Positions 6,072 through 6,230 of a stretch of 6,230 nt of DNA are shown here, one piece after another; position 1 is the first letter of the stretch; the number at the start of each line of letters is the position of its first letter. The DNA comes from Deltaproteobacteria bacterium. GTDB taxonomy: Bacteria > Desulfobacterota > Binatia > UBA9968 > CAXXLF01. Below the pieces are notes generated by a model, which was given only the letters and a program-made list of their open reading frames with translations, made no database searches and was not told where the DNA came from. Made by a program: the position numbers and the translations under genes. The DNA lies in contig JACZXR010000157.1 in NCBI GenBank assembly GCA_022571535.1, positions 1 through 6,230 of the forward strand, read 5' to 3'.

Positions 6072-6120
6072 GGGGCGTTCTGTCGTGCGACCTTGAGGCT
6101 CTCGACAGGTGGTACGGGGT
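5988..6120 (-). ncRNA. Structured RNA-like element, possible IS200/IS605-superfamily omega-RNA remnant
   Basis: The minus strand can fold compactly. A closing stem pairs ACCCCGTACCAC with GTGGTACGGGGT (arms 6109-6120 and 5988-5999). A CTGTCG/CGACAG stem (6103-6108 with 6080-6085) abuts it. One 8-bp hairpin (6068-6075 with 6056-6063) and a perfect 8-bp hairpin (6008-6015 with 5996-6003) both carry GUAA loops. A small CCCT/AGGG hairpin lies at 6029-6039. AGGTCG in the second stem's loop (6088-6093) can pair with CGACCT (6040-6045) as a pseudoknot. GUAA is a GNRA tetraloop only on the minus strand, which sets the orientation. The last hairpin shares four bases with the closing stem, so the two compete. 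Compact pseudoknotted RNAs at element ends are typical of TnpB and IscB (HEARO) omega-RNAs. No nuclease gene is present, and family assignment is inference. Confidence 0.5.
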
Positions 6121-6230
6121 AAACACCAAAGATAGTCGAGTAAATCACTTCGATTTCGGCTCCGCGCTTGTCGAGATCTCTGACCCGGGCTTCAGGGTCG
6201 GTCAGCTCTCGCACGGCAAGGTCGATGTCC
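6032..6230 (-). pseudogene. Amidohydrolase-family fragment truncated by the RNA-like element
   Basis: A minus-strand frame enters from the right edge and ends at TAA 6034-6032, giving 65 residues here with the start outside the window. Residues 1-36 include ELTDPEARVRDLDKRGAEIEVIYSTIFGV. This resembles the 'ARLRDMDxxGIDxQVxxPTIF' stretch of amidohydrolase-related TIM-barrel proteins such as aminocarboxymuconate-semialdehyde decarboxylase relatives. Such enzymes normally continue for 200 or more residues after this point. Here the frame instead runs into the closing stem of the element at 6120 and ends after 29 unrelated residues. The metal-binding residues expected upstream, and most of the barrel downstream, are not in the window. 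The continuation is not found on the other side of the element, so the gene is broken by insertion plus loss or rearrangement. The family call comes from pattern recognition over a short stretch. Confidence 0.5.

Noticed and set aside
6047..6076. Hairpin resembling a type I-E CRISPR repeat (CCCCGCGC...GCACGGGG beside TTCATC on the plus strand)
   Set aside because: Only one copy is present, with no second repeat or regular spacer, and it is embedded in a larger fold with its own closing stem.
5530..6096. 188-codon plus-strand reading frame
   Set aside because: It lies antisense to the TPR gene, is rich in Ser, Arg, Gly and Pro, has no recognisable domain, and runs through the structured element. 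The minus-strand frame carries clear TPR motifs.
5983..6124. GGTAAAC occurring at 5983-5989 and 6118-6124 as a possible target-site duplication
   Set aside because: The copies overlap the stem arms and are only seven bases, and the two flanks belong to different genes. IS200/IS605-type insertion does not make duplications, so chance or stem sequence explains it.

Overview
The window looks like ordinary chromosome from a Gram-negative, outer-membrane-bearing bacterium. It carries the tail of a LolA-type lipoprotein carrier and a TonB-like periplasmic protein, and both need a double-membrane envelope. Base composition is about half G+C by eye. The combination of a LolA tail, a DksA/TraR zinc-finger protein, a Yip1-type membrane protein and proC would suit Desulfobacterota/Deltaproteobacteria or a neighbouring phylum. 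This placement is a low-confidence inference, because no rRNA or lineage-specific marker is present.

Layout. At 1-477 (+) is the 3' part of lolA. At 548-985 (+) is a DksA/TraR-family regulator. Two bases later it meets, end to end, a Yip1-family membrane protein on the minus strand (988-1518). A 166-base divergent promoter region, containing a 9-bp inverted repeat, separates that gene from proC (1685-2503, +), the last enzyme of proline synthesis. proC converges on a two-gene minus-strand operon: an NSS-type sodium:amino-acid symporter (2647-4116, TTG start) and a 41-residue MetS-like small subunit (2525-2650) that overlaps it by ATGA. A second divergent promoter region (about 4117-4305) precedes a secreted TPR plus TonB C-terminal protein (4306-5217, +). 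That gene converges on a minus-strand TPR protein (open frame 5253-6071), with a terminator hairpin between them.

The right end is the unusual part. Between about 5983 and 6124 lies a compact segment that can fold, on the minus strand only, into an RNA with a closing stem, two 8-bp hairpins each capped by a GUAA tetraloop, and a possible pseudoknot. It truncates an amidohydrolase-like reading frame entering from the right edge, and it also supplies the first ~28 codons of the TPR reading frame. The best explanation is an IS200/IS605-superfamily remnant or stand-alone OMEGA (omega-RNA)-like element with no nuclease gene left, sitting at the junction of two broken genes. The assignment to that family is inference; the structure and the gene breaks can be read from the sequence.

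How the genes work together: LolA and the TonB/TPR proteins serve the envelope, the NSS pair imports an amino acid, ProC makes proline, and the DksA-like protein may adjust transcription. Apart from the NSS pair, the genes sit in separate transcription units with mostly convergent or divergent neighbours, so no larger pathway operon is evident.
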